From: CAJBLF01 sp964495905
GTDB lineage: Bacteria; Patescibacteriota; Gracilibacteria; Absconditabacterales; Absconditicoccaceae
Direction: 5' to 3'
DNA: 64,000 bases
Assembly: GCA_964495905.1 (NCBI GenBank)
Contig: CAZBWN010000029.1
Coordinates: 1-64,000 of the forward strand
Shown here: in pieces, positions 63,980 through 64,000 of the stretch
How positions within the stretch are numbered: the stretch's first letter is position 1
How the letters are laid out: each line of letters begins with the position of its first letter
Made by a program: the position numbers and the translations under genes
The notes under the pieces: generated by a model
The model's database searches: none
Seen by the model: only the letters and a program-made list of their open reading frames with translations
What the model was told of the DNA's origin: nothing

Positions 63980-64000
63980 TTGTGGTATATAATAAGAGAT

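Overview
The window looks like a chromosome segment of a Candidate Phyla Radiation bacterium with a recoded genome, most likely Absconditabacteria (SR1), with the related Gracilibacteria second. Almost every gene is broken by in-frame TGA. Read as glycine, these codons restore full-length proteins and fall on invariant glycines (Walker A of TsaE, GGAGFIG of RmlB, the LSGC lipobox at 51004). In addition CGA and CGG sit where conserved families have tryptophan (GlyRS, AspRS, HisRS, KorB, TsaE, RmlB, GDP-fucose synthase, GIY-YIG), while arginine uses AGA, AGG, CGT and CGC. All coordinates below assume TGA=Gly with TAA and TAG as the only stops; CGA/CGG=Trp is used in interpretation.

Layout. 1-6532: two divergent surface-protein genes, one running off the left edge (delta-60 repeats plus LamG-like repeats), one with Thr-Gly-Tyr repeats. 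6665-8136: tsaE and a free-standing 5'-3' exonuclease. 8230-26550: a long rightward polysaccharide operon (membrane proteins, GtrA, glycosyltransferases, methyltransferases, rmlB/rmlA, an fdtA/fdtB-like pair, a UDP-ManNAc dehydrogenase, UDP-GlcNAc 2-epimerase, UDP-galactopyranose mutase). 26605-32059: a convergent operon wzx-gmd-gmm-fcl-C-methyltransferase. Together they should supply dTDP-amino-deoxyhexose, ManNAcA, galactofuranose and GDP-fucose-type sugars and flip a glycan across the membrane. 32191-33577: an AbiE-type toxin-antitoxin pair beside the flippase gene.

33872-48994 is mostly housekeeping: 2-oxoacid:ferredoxin oxidoreductase alpha/beta, two small genes with a duplicated promoter/leader, murA, a GIY-YIG gene lying inside a palindromic repeat, hisS, serS, Nudix, tRNA-Cys, smpB, a LiaF-like membrane protein and glyS. 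49607-63979 holds a HIT protein, a lipoprotein adaptor plus RND pump separated by an HD-domain gene, an NlpC/P60 protein, a GNAT-like protein, aspS, an AlaRS fragment lacking the catalytic domain, an ExoIII-type nuclease, a secreted Cys-repeat protein, mnmA and a lysine-rich histone-like protein.

Short dispersed repeats fill many gaps: three palindromic families (arms GTCATTGCGAG, GTCATTTCGAG, GTCATTCTGA), a CCTCC/GGAGG-rich family and an AATTTAGAATT microsatellite. Some lie in frame inside genes (GT2 at 12668, korA at 33872), and one carries the GIY-YIG gene in its loop. No CRISPR array, rRNA or transposase was seen.
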